Part shown: positions 16,484-26,395 of the stretch, piece by piece
Layout of the letters: every line of letters starts with the position of its first letter
Position numbering within the stretch: position 1 is the first letter of the stretch
Assembly (NCBI RefSeq): GCF_934754915.1
Contig: NZ_CAKVKB010000006.1
Coordinates: forward strand, 1-64,000
Direction: 5' to 3'
Length of the DNA: 64,000 nt
Origin: an uncultured Clostridium sp.
GTDB lineage: Bacteria > Bacillota > Clostridia > Clostridiales > Clostridiaceae
Translations under genes and position numbers: made by a program
The notes under the pieces: model-generated
What the model was told of the DNA's origin: nothing
The model's input: the letters and a program-made list of their open reading frames with translations, nothing else
The model's database searches: none

Positions 16484-18493
16484 GTGAAGTATAGTTTAGA
16501 TAAATATCAAATGGAAGCTGTTGAAACATGTGATAAAAATGCACTGATTGTAGCAGCACCTGGATCAGGTAAAACAACTGTAATAATAAACAGGGTAAAT
16601 TATCTTGTAGATGATTTAAAAGTTCAAAATAAAAACATAATTGTAATAACTTTTACTAAAGCTGCAGCTGTAAATATGAAGAAAAGATATGAAGAAACGT
16701 TTAATACAAATTTATCTCCTTTTTTTGGAACATTTCATGGGTTGTTTTATAAAATGCTTTTAAGAAGTGGAAAGCAAATAGATATAGTTGATAGTGGAGT
16801 GGTACATAAAATAGTCAGCAGCATATTGAACAAATATTTTGATGAAGTCAGTGATGATAAAGTGAAGGAAATGATAAATAATATTTCTTTATTTAAAACA
16901 TCAAGACAGTCATTAGAAGAATTTAAGCCATCCATTTCAAAGGAGATATTTGAGGAGGCATATAATAGTTACGAAGAGTATAAAGAAAAAAATAACAAAT
17001 GGGATTTTGACGATCTTGCAATAAAAACTCTTGAAATGCTTCAAAATGATAGAAGGCTTCTTGAAGGATATAAAAAGCTTTTTAAATATGTTCTTGTTGA
17101 TGAATTTCAAGATTGTGATGAGATGCAGATAGATTTCTTAAAATTGATAAATACAGATAGTGATAATTCTTTGTTTGCTGTAGGAGATGAAGATCAATGC
17201 ATTTATTCATTTAGAGGTTCAAAACCAGAATATATGGTGAGCTTTGATAAGATGTTTAAAAATGGGAAAAAACACTATTTATCAATAAATTACAGAAGCA
17301 GAAAAAATATAGTAGAGAAATCTAAAGAAGTTATACGATTTAATAAGGAGAGAAATAGTAAAGAAATTAAATGGAATAGAGGAGAAGATGGACTTATAAA
17401 GTGGTTTAATTCTTATAATGAAAAAAATCAAGGAGAAGCAGTTGCAGATATAATACAGGAAAATAAGAAATTAAATGTATCATATGAAGATAATGCTGTT
17501 CTATATCGAACTAATATGGAATCAATGAGTATAATTGATGTTTTTACAAAAAGAAAAATTCCATTTACACTTATAGATAGAGAGTATAACTTTTTTGAAC
17601 ATTTTATATGCAGAGACATAATTGCCTATTTGAAGCTTTCAGTAAATCAATATGACAGAGAAAGCTTTTTAAAAATAATAAATAAACCATTCAGATATGT
17701 AAGTAAAACTAATCTGGCTTATGTAAGAACTTATACAAAAGAGGAAAATCCATTTGATATATTGATAGAAAAACAGGATACACCTCCTTTTCAGAAAAGA
17801 AAACTGGATGAATTAAAAAAAGATATAAATTATTTAAATAAAATTTCATTATCTTCAGCTATATCTTATATTATTATGGATCTTGGTTATATTGAACATT
17901 TAAAGGATTATGCAAAGAGGATTAATCAGAGTTTTGAGGATTTGGAAGATATAATAGAAGAATTCAAATTGTCAGCAGAAGGGTATAAAACAATTTTTGA
18001 ATTTTTAGCACATATAGAAGAAGTAAGGGAAAGCATTGAGGAAAGTAAAAAGAAAAAAGACAGAGAAGGTGTTATTTTAAGCACTGTCCATGGCGTTAAA
18101 GGTATGGAATTTAAAAATGTGTATATTATTAATGCATGTGAAGATACAATGCCTCATTCGTCCAGCAAGGAAAACAATCTTGAAGAAGAAAGGAGATTAT
18201 TTTACGTTGGAATTACAAGAGCAATAGATAACTTATACTTATTTTCTCCAAGAAACAGAAAAGGTCAGTTTAAGGATGTATCGAGATTTATAAAGGAAGG
18301 TAGATTTGATAAACTTCCACCAGACACGTACGGATATAAGGTTGGAAGTGAACTTATTCATAAAACTTATGGAAAAGGTGAGATTCTTGAGTTTGATGGT
18401 GACAGGGCTAAGATAAGATTTAGTGATAATGCTGAAAGAAGCTTTTCCTTAAAAGTTCTTGTTGATAATAATCTTGTTAAAAAGAATGTGTGA
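16484..18493 (+). CDS. UvrD/Rep-type superfamily 1 DNA helicase
   Basis: 669 residues. It is a 3'-5' ATP-dependent DNA helicase with all SF1A motifs: APGSGKTT (I), TFTKAAA (Ia), VDEFQDCDEMQ (II), GDEDQCIYSFRG (III), INYRSR (IV), STVHGVKGMEF (V) and FYVGITRA (VI). The C-terminus has a PcrA-like beta-barrel (GSELIHKTYGKGEI...). At 669 residues it is shorter than PcrA/UvrD (about 720-740), so it is probably a paralogue rather than PcrA itself. The frame starts at ATG 16466, but AAAGGA at 16468-16473 fits GTG 16484 better. It likely acts in DNA repair or replication restart. Confidence 0.9.
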   Translation: MKYSLDKYQMEAVETCDKNALIVAAPGSGKTTVIINRVNYLVDDLKVQNKNIIVITFTKAAAVNMKKRYEETFNTNLSPFFGTFHGLFYKMLLRSGKQIDIVDSGVVHKIVSSILNKYFDEVSDDKVKEMINNISLFKTSRQSLEEFKPSISKEIFEEAYNSYEEYKEKNNKWDFDDLAIKTLEMLQNDRRLLEGYKKLFKYVLVDEFQDCDEMQIDFLKLINTDSDNSLFAVGDEDQCIYSFRGSKPEYMVSFDKMFKNGKKHYLSINYRSRKNIVEKSKEVIRFNKERNSKEIKWNRGEDGLIKWFNSYNEKNQGEAVADIIQENKKLNVSYEDNAVLYRTNMESMSIIDVFTKRKIPFTLIDREYNFFEHFICRDIIAYLKLSVNQYDRESFLKIINKPFRYVSKTNLAYVRTYTKEENPFDILIEKQDTPPFQKRKLDELKKDINYLNKISLSSAISYIIMDLGYIEHLKDYAKRINQSFEDLEDIIEEFKLSAEGYKTIFEFLAHIEEVRESIEESKKKKDREGVILSTVHGVKGMEFKNVYIINACEDTMPHSSSKENNLEEERRLFYVGITRAIDNLYLFSPRNRKGQFKDVSRFIKEGRFDKLPPDTYGYKVGSELIHKTYGKGEILEFDGDRAKIRFSDNAERSFSLKVLVDNNLVKKNV

Positions 18494-18640
18494 TTATATA
18501 GATTATGAAATTAATATAGATGCTTATATTAAAAATATTTAAATATAAGCAGTATACTTTATTATTGTATGAAGTTTGGGAATATTATATAATTTAAAGT
18601 AGATTTAATATGGAAAATAGCAATAGAAGGTTGTGTAAAC

Positions 18641-20728
18641 ATGGAATTAAAAGGATTTAATCAAAAAGATATAATTTTTTCATTAGATATAGGGACAAGG
18701 TCAATAATAGGAACAGTTGGAATAATCAAAGATAAAAAATTTCAGGTTGTATGTGAAAAATACATGGAACATGAAGAAAGAGCAATGGTTGATGGACAGA
18801 TACATGACATAACATTAGTCGCATCTGTTGTACAGAAGGTTAAAACTGCTATTGAAGAAGAAACTGGAATTGTATTAAATGAAGTTTCAATCGCAGCAGC
18901 AGGAAGATTTTTAAGAACAGTAAATGCAAGCTCTGAATTGGAGATAGAATCAGAAGAAGAAATCGATAAGGATGTTGTGAGAAGTCTTGAATTAAGTGCT
19001 GTAAAAAATGCTGAAGAGGACATAAATTCTACAACTGAAGGTAGACTTTACTGTGTTGGATATTCAGTTAAAAGTTTTTATTTAAATGGATTCCTCATAT
19101 CAAATCTTATAGGTCATAAGGGAGAAAAGGTAGGAGCAGAAGTTATTGCAACATTTCTTCCAAGATCAGTTGTAGATTCGTTGTATTCAGTGATGAATAA
19201 AGTCAATTTAAAAGTTGTAAACCTTACATTAGAACCTATTGCAGCAATGGAAGCAGCAATACCTAAAAACTTGAGACTTTTAAATATTGCATTAATAGAT
19301 ATTGGTGCTGGTACATCAGATATTGCTATAAGCTCAAATCAGAGTATTTCAGCTTATGGAATGGTACCTATGGCTGGAGATGAAGTGACAGAAGCATTAG
19401 TACAGGAATATCTTGTTGACTTTAATACAGCAGAAAAGATAAAGAGAGATTTGGAAAATAATTTAGAAATAACATATACGGATGTACTGGGACTTGAAAA
19501 TACAATATCATCAGAAGAAGCATTAAAAGTTATAGAGAATATTGTAAATAAGACAGCAGAAGAAATATCTAAGAAAATACTTGAATTAAATGGAGATAAG
19601 TCTCCAAGTGCAGTATTTCTTGTAGGGGGAGGAGCACATACTCCAGGTATACTAGATGCTATAGCTGAAAAGCTTAATCTTCCATCTAAAAGAATTGCAA
19701 TAAAAGACAGGAAAGCTGTGACTGAATGTGTATCAGATAATGAACTTGGATCAGCAGGTGTTACAGTTTTAGGAATAGCCTTAGTTGCATTAAGAAGTCT
19801 TGGAAATGACTTTATTGATGTTCAACTTAATGGAGAACCAATAAGTCTATTTAATTCTCATAACCACACTACAATGGATGTATTATTACAGGCGGGAATA
19901 AATCCAGCACTATTAATAAGCAGAAATGGAAAAAGTGTCAGATTTACATATAATGGATGCAAGAGAATTGTATTTGGAGAATATGGTACAAATGCAAAGA
20001 TATTTATAAATTCGGAAGAAGCAACTCTTGAGACTGAGATACATAGAAACGATAAAATTGAACTTGTTTATGCACAAAATGGTAAGAATGCAGAACCTAA
20101 GTTGAGTGAAAATATAAGAAATATAAACTCAATATCATTGTTTATAGATGATGACATTGTAAATATCGAGCCAGTAATACTTGTGAATGGAGAAATTGAA
20201 GATCTTGAGTATATAATTCAGAATGGAGATGAAGTAAGGGTATTTCTGCCAGTAAAGGTAAGAGATTTAAAAAAATATGTATTAAAAGAAGATGTCAAAC
20301 TTATGAGCAGAGATGTTATTCTAGATGATTCTTATGAAGTTACAGAAGGTGAAAAAATAGTAAGATATTTTGGAAATGAAATTCAGGAATTTTTAGATAC
20401 AGCACAACCTGAAGATGAAAAAGAAGAGATTTCAGAATCAATACCTTCTGAAGAAGAAAGTAAAGTTTTAGAAGAACAAAATAAACTAGAAGAAAGTAAT
20501 AAAATATATAAAGAAGATTTTAAAACAATAAATGTAATTGCTAATGATGATGAGATAACAATGACAGGTAAAAAAGAATATGTAGTAGTAGATGTATTTG
20601 ATTATATCGATTTTGATCTTACAATACCTAAAGGTAATATTAATATTACTTTAAATGGAGAAGATGCTCAATATACAGCAAAGCTGAAAGAAGGAGATGT
20701 TATCAAGGTATTCTGGTCAAAACTCTAA
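18641..20728 (+). CDS. FtsA/PilM-like actin-fold protein with long C-terminal extension
   Basis: 695 residues, much longer than FtsA (about 420). The N-terminal about 390 residues are an actin-like ATPase fold of the FtsA/PilM type: DIGTRSIIGTVG for phosphate 1, DIGAGTSDIAI for phosphate 2 and VGGGAHTPG for the adenosine motif. The remaining 300 residues contain two beta-rich segments with ubiquitin-like character, separated by an acidic Glu/Ser linker (about 588-625). Clostridia have such proteins annotated as cell division FtsA domain proteins. The role is probably in septation, cell shape or sporulation, but that is inference. A weak GAAGG ribosome site precedes the ATG. Confidence 0.8.
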   Translation: MELKGFNQKDIIFSLDIGTRSIIGTVGIIKDKKFQVVCEKYMEHEERAMVDGQIHDITLVASVVQKVKTAIEEETGIVLNEVSIAAAGRFLRTVNASSELEIESEEEIDKDVVRSLELSAVKNAEEDINSTTEGRLYCVGYSVKSFYLNGFLISNLIGHKGEKVGAEVIATFLPRSVVDSLYSVMNKVNLKVVNLTLEPIAAMEAAIPKNLRLLNIALIDIGAGTSDIAISSNQSISAYGMVPMAGDEVTEALVQEYLVDFNTAEKIKRDLENNLEITYTDVLGLENTISSEEALKVIENIVNKTAEEISKKILELNGDKSPSAVFLVGGGAHTPGILDAIAEKLNLPSKRIAIKDRKAVTECVSDNELGSAGVTVLGIALVALRSLGNDFIDVQLNGEPISLFNSHNHTTMDVLLQAGINPALLISRNGKSVRFTYNGCKRIVFGEYGTNAKIFINSEEATLETEIHRNDKIELVYAQNGKNAEPKLSENIRNINSISLFIDDDIVNIEPVILVNGEIEDLEYIIQNGDEVRVFLPVKVRDLKKYVLKEDVKLMSRDVILDDSYEVTEGEKIVRYFGNEIQEFLDTAQPEDEKEEISESIPSEEESKVLEEQNKLEESNKIYKEDFKTINVIANDDEITMTGKKEYVVVDVFDYIDFDLTIPKGNINITLNGEDAQYTAKLKEGDVIKVFWSKL

Positions 20729-20759
20729 TACATCAAAATAGTATGGAGGTAATATATCA

Positions 20760-21941
20760 ATGATAGATTTTAAAAAAGAAGCAGAAAATATAAAAGAACA
20801 GTTAATAAATATAAGAAGAGATTTACATGAGCATCCTGAACTTGGTTTTGAACTTCCAAGAACAACAGGAATTGTAAAGAACTTTTTAAAAGAAAATAAT
20901 ATACCATATATTGAAACATCAAAAATGGGTATATGTGGAATTATAAAAGGAACAAAGGAAGGCAATAATAAAACTATAGGGTTAAGAGCTGATATGGATG
21001 CTCTTCCAATTCAAGATATGAAAACATGTGAATATAAATCTAAAGAACCAGGGAAAATGCATGCCTGTGGTCATGATTCACATACAACAATATTAATGGG
21101 TGTTGGAAAACTGCTTAATGAACACAAAGATGAATTTTCAGGAACTGTAAAACTTTTATTTGAACCAGCAGAAGAAACAACAGGAGGAGCACCTCATATG
21201 ATAAAAGAAGGGGTATTGGATAATCCTAATGTTGACTGTGTATTAGGGCTTCACGTAGACGAAAATACAGAATGTGGAACAATAAAAATAAAAAAAGGAG
21301 TAGTTAATGCTGCATCTAATCCTTATACAATTAAAATAACAGGTCAGGGTGGCCATGGAGCATCACCACATGCTACAGTTGATCCAGTGGTTATAGCAAG
21401 TCACATAGTTATAGCACTTCAAACAATTGTAAGCAGAGAAATAGCTCCTGTTAACCCAGCAGTAGTTACAGTTGGAACAATTCATGCTGGGACAGCACAA
21501 AATATAATACCTGGTGAAGCTGAAATAAGTGGAATGATAAGAACAATGACTAAAGAAGATAGAGCTTTTGCAATACAAAGACTTACTGAAATTGCAGAAG
21601 GAATAGCGTCTGTATCAAGAGCAAAGGCAGAAGTTGTAGTTGAAGAAAGTTATCCATGCCTTTATAATGAAGATAATTGTGTTGACTTAGTATTAGAAAG
21701 TGCAGAAAAAGTTTTAGGAAAGGAAAATGTGTTAGATCAGAAAGATCCTAAAATGGGTGTGGAAAGTTTTGCTTATTTTGCAATGGAAAGACCAGCAGCA
21801 TTTTATTTCTTGGGGTCAGGAAATAAAGCTAAACATACAGATGAACCAGCTCACAGCAATTTGTTTAATATAGATGAAGACTGTATTCCAATAGGAGTTG
21901 CAATTCAGGCAACTGCTGCATATAATTATCTAGTTAAATAA
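20760..21941 (+). CDS. M20 family metal-dependent amidohydrolase
   Basis: 393 residues, usual for the M20D amidohydrolase group (hippurate, N-acyl-amino-acid or N-acetyl-diaminopimelate hydrolases). It begins with the family hallmark RRDLHEHPELGFE. Metal-binding motifs are RADMDALPI and HACGHDSHTT, then FEPAEET with the catalytic and ligand Glu pair. The middle is the dimerisation lid domain. TATGGAGG precedes the start. The substrate cannot be fixed from sequence. It follows the FtsA-like gene by 31 nt and may be co-transcribed. Confidence 0.9.
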   Translation: MIDFKKEAENIKEQLINIRRDLHEHPELGFELPRTTGIVKNFLKENNIPYIETSKMGICGIIKGTKEGNNKTIGLRADMDALPIQDMKTCEYKSKEPGKMHACGHDSHTTILMGVGKLLNEHKDEFSGTVKLLFEPAEETTGGAPHMIKEGVLDNPNVDCVLGLHVDENTECGTIKIKKGVVNAASNPYTIKITGQGGHGASPHATVDPVVIASHIVIALQTIVSREIAPVNPAVVTVGTIHAGTAQNIIPGEAEISGMIRTMTKEDRAFAIQRLTEIAEGIASVSRAKAEVVVEESYPCLYNEDNCVDLVLESAEKVLGKENVLDQKDPKMGVESFAYFAMERPAAFYFLGSGNKAKHTDEPAHSNLFNIDEDCIPIGVAIQATAAYNYLVK

Positions 21942-21987
21942 TTATAATTGACAATATCATAAAAAAACTAGATAATGCTAAGAGGAA

Positions 21988-22028
21988 AATGCACAATAAG
22001 TTATTGTGAAAGCTGCTTATTGTGCATT
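21988..22028. other. 13-bp hairpin between amidohydrolase and RluA-family gene
   Basis: AATGCACAATAAG pairs perfectly with CTTATTGTGCATT around a 15-nt loop. It is followed by AAAAAATTT rather than a T-tract, so terminator function is uncertain. Confidence 0.5.
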
Positions 22029-22051
22029 AAAAAATTTAGGAGTGATTATAT

Positions 22052-23026
22052 TTGAAAATAGAAATAGGACCAAATGAAGCTGGGCAGAGACTTGATAAGT
22101 TTTTAAGAAAATTGTTAAAGGATGTTCCATTAAGTGCTATATTTAAAGCATTGAGAAAAAAGGATATAAGAGTAAATGGAAAGAAACAGAATGAAAAATA
22201 TTTTTTAGAAGAAGGCGACATAGTAGAAATTAAGTACATACAAAGCAAAAAAGAAGATAAGACTCAGAAATTCATGAGAGTAGATCCAAAGCGTATGAAG
22301 ATATGTTTTGAAGATGAAAACTTGGTTATAGTTGAAAAATGGCCTGGAATACTTGTACATTCAGATACAAATGAAGGTAGAGAGGCTACATTGACTGATT
22401 ATGTTTTATGTTACTTAAATGATAAGGGAGATTATCTTCCAGAAAATGAAGTTACATTTACACCAGCTTCGTGTAACAGGCTTGATAGAAACACGTCTGG
22501 AATGATTATGTTTGGAAAAACTTTTGAAGGATTAAAATGTATAAATGAAGCTATAAGAGATGATGAAGTAAAAAAATATTATTATACTCTTGCAAAAGGA
22601 AAAGTAAAACCTGGCCTTTATGAAGGATACATTGTTAAAGACTCTGAAAATAATATTTCAAAAGTTTATGATAAAGATGTTAAGAACTCTAAAAAAATAT
22701 CAATGGATGTAAAAGTAGTAGAGACTAATGGAGCATATTCTTTTCTTGAAATAAATCTGATAACAGGAAGAAGTCATCAGATAAGAGCGCATCTTGCTCA
22801 TGTTGGAAATCCTATAATAGGAGATAATAAGTACGGAGATAAGAAACTTAATTCATTTTTTGAAAGTAAATATGGTTTGAATTATCAATATTTATATGCA
22901 TATAAATTGAATTTCCGAAAGATAAAAGGTAAGCTTGAATATCTTGATAACAAGACTATAGCAGTAGCGTTGCCTCCATTATTCAAAAAAATAAAACAAG
23001 ATGTATTTAAAGTTTCATTTAGATAG
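22052..23026 (+). CDS. RluA-family ribosomal large-subunit pseudouridine synthase
   Basis: 324 residues. An N-terminal S4 RNA-binding domain (about 10-70) precedes the pseudouridine synthase domain. The catalytic Asp is in NRLDRNTSG and the RSHQIRAH motif follows. This is the RluA/RluC/RluD family, which isomerises uridines in 23S rRNA or tRNA; the exact site is not predictable. Start TTG 22052 is set by AGGAGTG. The flippase gene follows after 9 nt, so the two probably share a transcript. Confidence 0.92.
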   Translation: MKIEIGPNEAGQRLDKFLRKLLKDVPLSAIFKALRKKDIRVNGKKQNEKYFLEEGDIVEIKYIQSKKEDKTQKFMRVDPKRMKICFEDENLVIVEKWPGILVHSDTNEGREATLTDYVLCYLNDKGDYLPENEVTFTPASCNRLDRNTSGMIMFGKTFEGLKCINEAIRDDEVKKYYYTLAKGKVKPGLYEGYIVKDSENNISKVYDKDVKNSKKISMDVKVVETNGAYSFLEINLITGRSHQIRAHLAHVGNPIIGDNKYGDKKLNSFFESKYGLNYQYLYAYKLNFRKIKGKLEYLDNKTIAVALPPLFKKIKQDVFKVSFR

Positions 23027-23035
23027 GAGGTAATT

Positions 23036-24649
23036 ATGGAAGAGAAATCAGCCAATAGAGGCTTTTTAATTCTTTCAATAGCTGGAATAGCGAGTAAAAT
23101 TATATCGGTATTTTATATTCCTCTTCTTCAAAGAATTCTTGGATTAAGTGGATATGGAATATATCAAAACTGTTATGAAGTGTTCTTATTTGCATATGCT
23201 ATAACCAATCTTGGAACTCAGCCTGCAATTGCAAAAGTTGTAGCTGAACTTACAGCCTTGGATAAGCATGAAGATGCAATAAGAACTCTAAAGATATCAA
23301 GAACGTTGTTAGCACTTGTTGGAGGAATTATTTCTATATTATTAATGCTATTTGCATTTCCTATAGGAGATATGATAGGAAATCCAGAAGCTTCTTATGG
23401 AATACTTCTTCTTGCACCAAGTATATTCATTACATCAATTTTATCTTCATATAGAGGTTTTTTTCAAGGAAAGAGCAGTATGAATGCAATAGCAATTTCT
23501 CAGGTTGTTGAGCAGGTAATAAATATACTTGTAAGTTTAACATGTGCGTTTCTTCTTGTTAAGATAAGTATTGCTTATGGTAGTGCTGGAGGAACTATTG
23601 GTACTTCAATTGGTGCACTCGTAGCATGTCTTTATATGGTATATGTGTATGGTAAAAATAAGTTTGAAGAAGAAGCTTTTGAATTACAGGAAAAACTTCA
23701 TAAAAAAAGGATACGAACTAAGTCAATTATAAGAAAACTTATAAGATATGGTCTTCCAATAACATTAACAGCTGGTCTTCAGAATTTTGGAAGTCTTGTA
23801 GATATGGTTAATGTTAATAGCAGGCTTGCTTATGCTGGATTTGATCTTCAGAAATCACAAGAGCTTTATGGTGTTTTGGGAAGATATAAAACATTATTAT
23901 CTGTACCTCTTATAATTGTTACAGCTCTTGGAACTACTGTACTTCCTGCAATATCAGCTGCAATGGCATTAAAGAATAAAAAAGATGTAAGAAAGAAAAC
24001 AGGATTTGCTTTCAGAGTTACCTTTATAATTACAATTCCAGCAGCTGTAGGGCTTTCATGTCTTGCAAGCGAAGTATTTGAACTGCTTTATGGAACAAGT
24101 CAGGGATTTGAACTTATGATGATAGGATCAATTGTATTAGTGGTGCAATCAGTTGTTCAGATACAGACTACAATACTTCAAAGTATGAATAAGCTTTATT
24201 TTGTTCTATTTACATTTATAATAGGTATAGTAGCAAAGGTCATAGCTAATTACATTTTAGTAGGAATTCCGAGCATAAATATTTTAGGGGTAGTAGGGGG
24301 TAATTTCTTGTGGTTCTTTATCCCTATGATTTTAAATACCTTTGCATTGAATAAAATGCTGAGAGTAAAAGTCAGATTTTTCAGGAATATGATTAAACCT
24401 ATTATTTCATCTCTTGCAATGGCAGGTGTGATTTTTGCATTAAAATATCCAGCAGAAATAGTTATGTCAATATTAAATGGAGGCAAATTAGTCAGTGGAG
24501 TTATAACATTAATTCTCATATCTCTAGGCGGCTTTGTATATTTATATATAATGATTGTCCTTGGGGGATTAAATAAAGAAGATCTTGATAGTATATCAGG
24601 AAGGATATATAGGGTGCTTCCAAGATTTTTAAGAAAAAAAATGAAGTAG
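23036..24649 (+). CDS. Polytopic flippase of the SpoVB/YtgP (MurJ-like) family
   Basis: 537 residues with about 14 predicted transmembrane helices, of the MOP (multidrug/oligosaccharidyl-lipid/polysaccharide) exporter superfamily. The opening ILSIAGIASKIISVFYIPLL and the RILGLSGYGIYQ motif match the YtgP/SpoVB group. B. subtilis YtgP is a lipid II flippase, so this copy may be the vegetative MurJ-type enzyme. That is inference from family. A second member, SpoVB, lies convergently 71 nt away. AGGAGG precedes the ATG. Confidence 0.85.
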   Translation: MEEKSANRGFLILSIAGIASKIISVFYIPLLQRILGLSGYGIYQNCYEVFLFAYAITNLGTQPAIAKVVAELTALDKHEDAIRTLKISRTLLALVGGIISILLMLFAFPIGDMIGNPEASYGILLLAPSIFITSILSSYRGFFQGKSSMNAIAISQVVEQVINILVSLTCAFLLVKISIAYGSAGGTIGTSIGALVACLYMVYVYGKNKFEEEAFELQEKLHKKRIRTKSIIRKLIRYGLPITLTAGLQNFGSLVDMVNVNSRLAYAGFDLQKSQELYGVLGRYKTLLSVPLIIVTALGTTVLPAISAAMALKNKKDVRKKTGFAFRVTFIITIPAAVGLSCLASEVFELLYGTSQGFELMMIGSIVLVVQSVVQIQTTILQSMNKLYFVLFTFIIGIVAKVIANYILVGIPSINILGVVGGNFLWFFIPMILNTFALNKMLRVKVRFFRNMIKPIISSLAMAGVIFALKYPAEIVMSILNGGKLVSGVITLILISLGGFVYLYIMIVLGGLNKEDLDSISGRIYRVLPRFLRKKMK

Positions 24650-24679
24650 AATTAAATTCATATTTTTATAAAATTAATG

Positions 24680-24721
24680 GCGGATATATTCCTGCTTGCC
24701 AGGAATATATCCGCTTATTTT
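24680..24721. terminator. Perfect 15-bp terminator between convergent flippases
   Basis: GCGGATATATTCCTG (24680-24694) pairs perfectly with CAGGAATATATCCGC (24700-24714) around a 5-nt loop and is followed by TTATTTTTA on the + strand. Confidence 0.9.
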
Positions 24722-26217
24722 TAATCTGTTTCTCCAAACCCACCAAGATAAGCAAAAATGGAGAAAGTTATTCCGATTACAAGAAAATTATTTATAATAG
24801 GAAAATGACCAGAAAAATGTTTTGAGAGTATTGATACTATTATAAATACAAGCAGTGACAGAAGAATATATATTATGATATTGTATATATTTATATTAAT
24901 ATCAATATGTTTATTTACTTCATAGATATTTAGTAAAAAGCTTATACTGCAAGCAATACAGACAGTTATGCTGTATCCAAATATATTTATAGAATGTATT
25001 GACGTAAATATATATAAACATATCAGTTCAGTTAGTGCTTCAATAAGTGAATTTCTTAGTATTATTCCCTGTTTATTTAAACCGTTAAGTATTCCAAACA
25101 TGGTTAAAGATGTAAATATTACAGGAGCAGATAAAGAAGAAAATCTTATGTAGTTTCCTAAGTCATCTCTTCCAAAAAACATTTGACCGAGATTTGTAGG
25201 AACTATGTTGCAGATTACTGCAGTTGCAAGTCCTAAGAGAAATGCAAGTTTTATAACTTTTTTTATTCTGAGGGAAGCCTCATATTCTTTGCCTTGATTC
25301 AGCGTCTGTGATAAATCAGGAATAAGAAGAGTATTTATGGTAGATACTACAATCATTGGAATTGTTATTATGCATATTGCCATACCATTATATTTACCTA
25401 TCATACTTAATGCGTCAGAATAATCAAATCCTGCAGCTATAAGGCGTCGGGGAACAACAAGTGTAGCGAGAGTTCCTATAATATTTGTCAAAAAACCATT
25501 TACACATAGAGGTATAGAAATGCATATTACATCAAATAAAAGCTGCCAGCTGTTTTCTGCTTTTTCCTGAAAAATAGGCATTTTATTTATTGAATATCTA
25601 TAATAAATATAGAGAAAAAAGAGACTTTGAAATTCACCAATGCATAGTGCTACTGTTGCCAATGTAACCATTCCCTCAAGGGTGCTTGCTTGAGTTGTGA
25701 AAATGAGAAGGCTTACGGTAAGTATTCTCATAGCTTTTTCAAATATATCTATAATAGCTGGTATTGTTATTCTTGAAGTTCCATAAAAATATCCCTTAAA
25801 AATATTTGATATTGCAATACAGACCATTGCAGGACATATTACCCGTATAGCATTTATCGTTCTTGTATCGCTTACACCATATTTACCTATGAATGGAGCT
25901 GAGAAGAATACAATTATTCCTATAAATAAAGCCCATGTTACATTGAATAAGGAGATGACACGGATTGTTTTAGTTATATTGTTATATTTACCTTCTTGTG
26001 TATAAATTGCTGAAATTTTTGAAATTGATGCAACTATGCCTGCTGACATGAGACATATAAATAAATTGTAGATAGGCATAACAAGATTATATAATCCCAT
26101 GCCTTCTGGTCCTAAAATTTTAGAAAGATATATGGAAAAAATAAATCCTAATATACCTGTTGTTATATTAGAAACTGTAAGCAAAAATGAATTTTTAAAA
26201 AAATTGTCTTTATCCAA
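24721..26217 (-). CDS. spoVB: Stage V sporulation protein B (SpoVB)-type flippase
   Basis: 498 residues, about 14 transmembrane helices, MOP superfamily. The N-terminal NSFLLTVSNITTGILGFIFS and LSKILGPEGMGLYNLVMP match SpoVB, which is needed for spore cortex peptidoglycan synthesis. The frame opens at GTG 26226, but that GTG is part of the AGGAGTG ribosome site, so TTG 26217 is the likely start. No sporulation promoter could be assigned with confidence. SpoVB identity rather than a general paralogue is likely but not certain. Confidence 0.82.
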   Translation of the reverse strand: MDKDNFFKNSFLLTVSNITTGILGFIFSIYLSKILGPEGMGLYNLVMPIYNLFICLMSAGIVASISKISAIYTQEGKYNNITKTIRVISLFNVTWALFIGIIVFFSAPFIGKYGVSDTRTINAIRVICPAMVCIAISNIFKGYFYGTSRITIPAIIDIFEKAMRILTVSLLIFTTQASTLEGMVTLATVALCIGEFQSLFFLYIYYRYSINKMPIFQEKAENSWQLLFDVICISIPLCVNGFLTNIIGTLATLVVPRRLIAAGFDYSDALSMIGKYNGMAICIITIPMIVVSTINTLLIPDLSQTLNQGKEYEASLRIKKVIKLAFLLGLATAVICNIVPTNLGQMFFGRDDLGNYIRFSSLSAPVIFTSLTMFGILNGLNKQGIILRNSLIEALTELICLYIFTSIHSINIFGYSITVCIACSISFLLNIYEVNKHIDININIYNIIIYILLSLLVFIIVSILSKHFSGHFPIINNFLVIGITFSIFAYLGGFGETD

Positions 26218-26395
26218 ACAACTCACTCCTTTGATTAATATTATGATTTCTACTTGTGAAAAATTCTAAAATATTTATTAACATAAATCTGAATGTTTAA
26301 ATGAGGTCTATTTTACATATTTAAAAATATAATTTTATTATGAGAATAGTATTTTTATTTAAGTTAATAGTGCCATATTAAGCGGGGTGAAGTTT

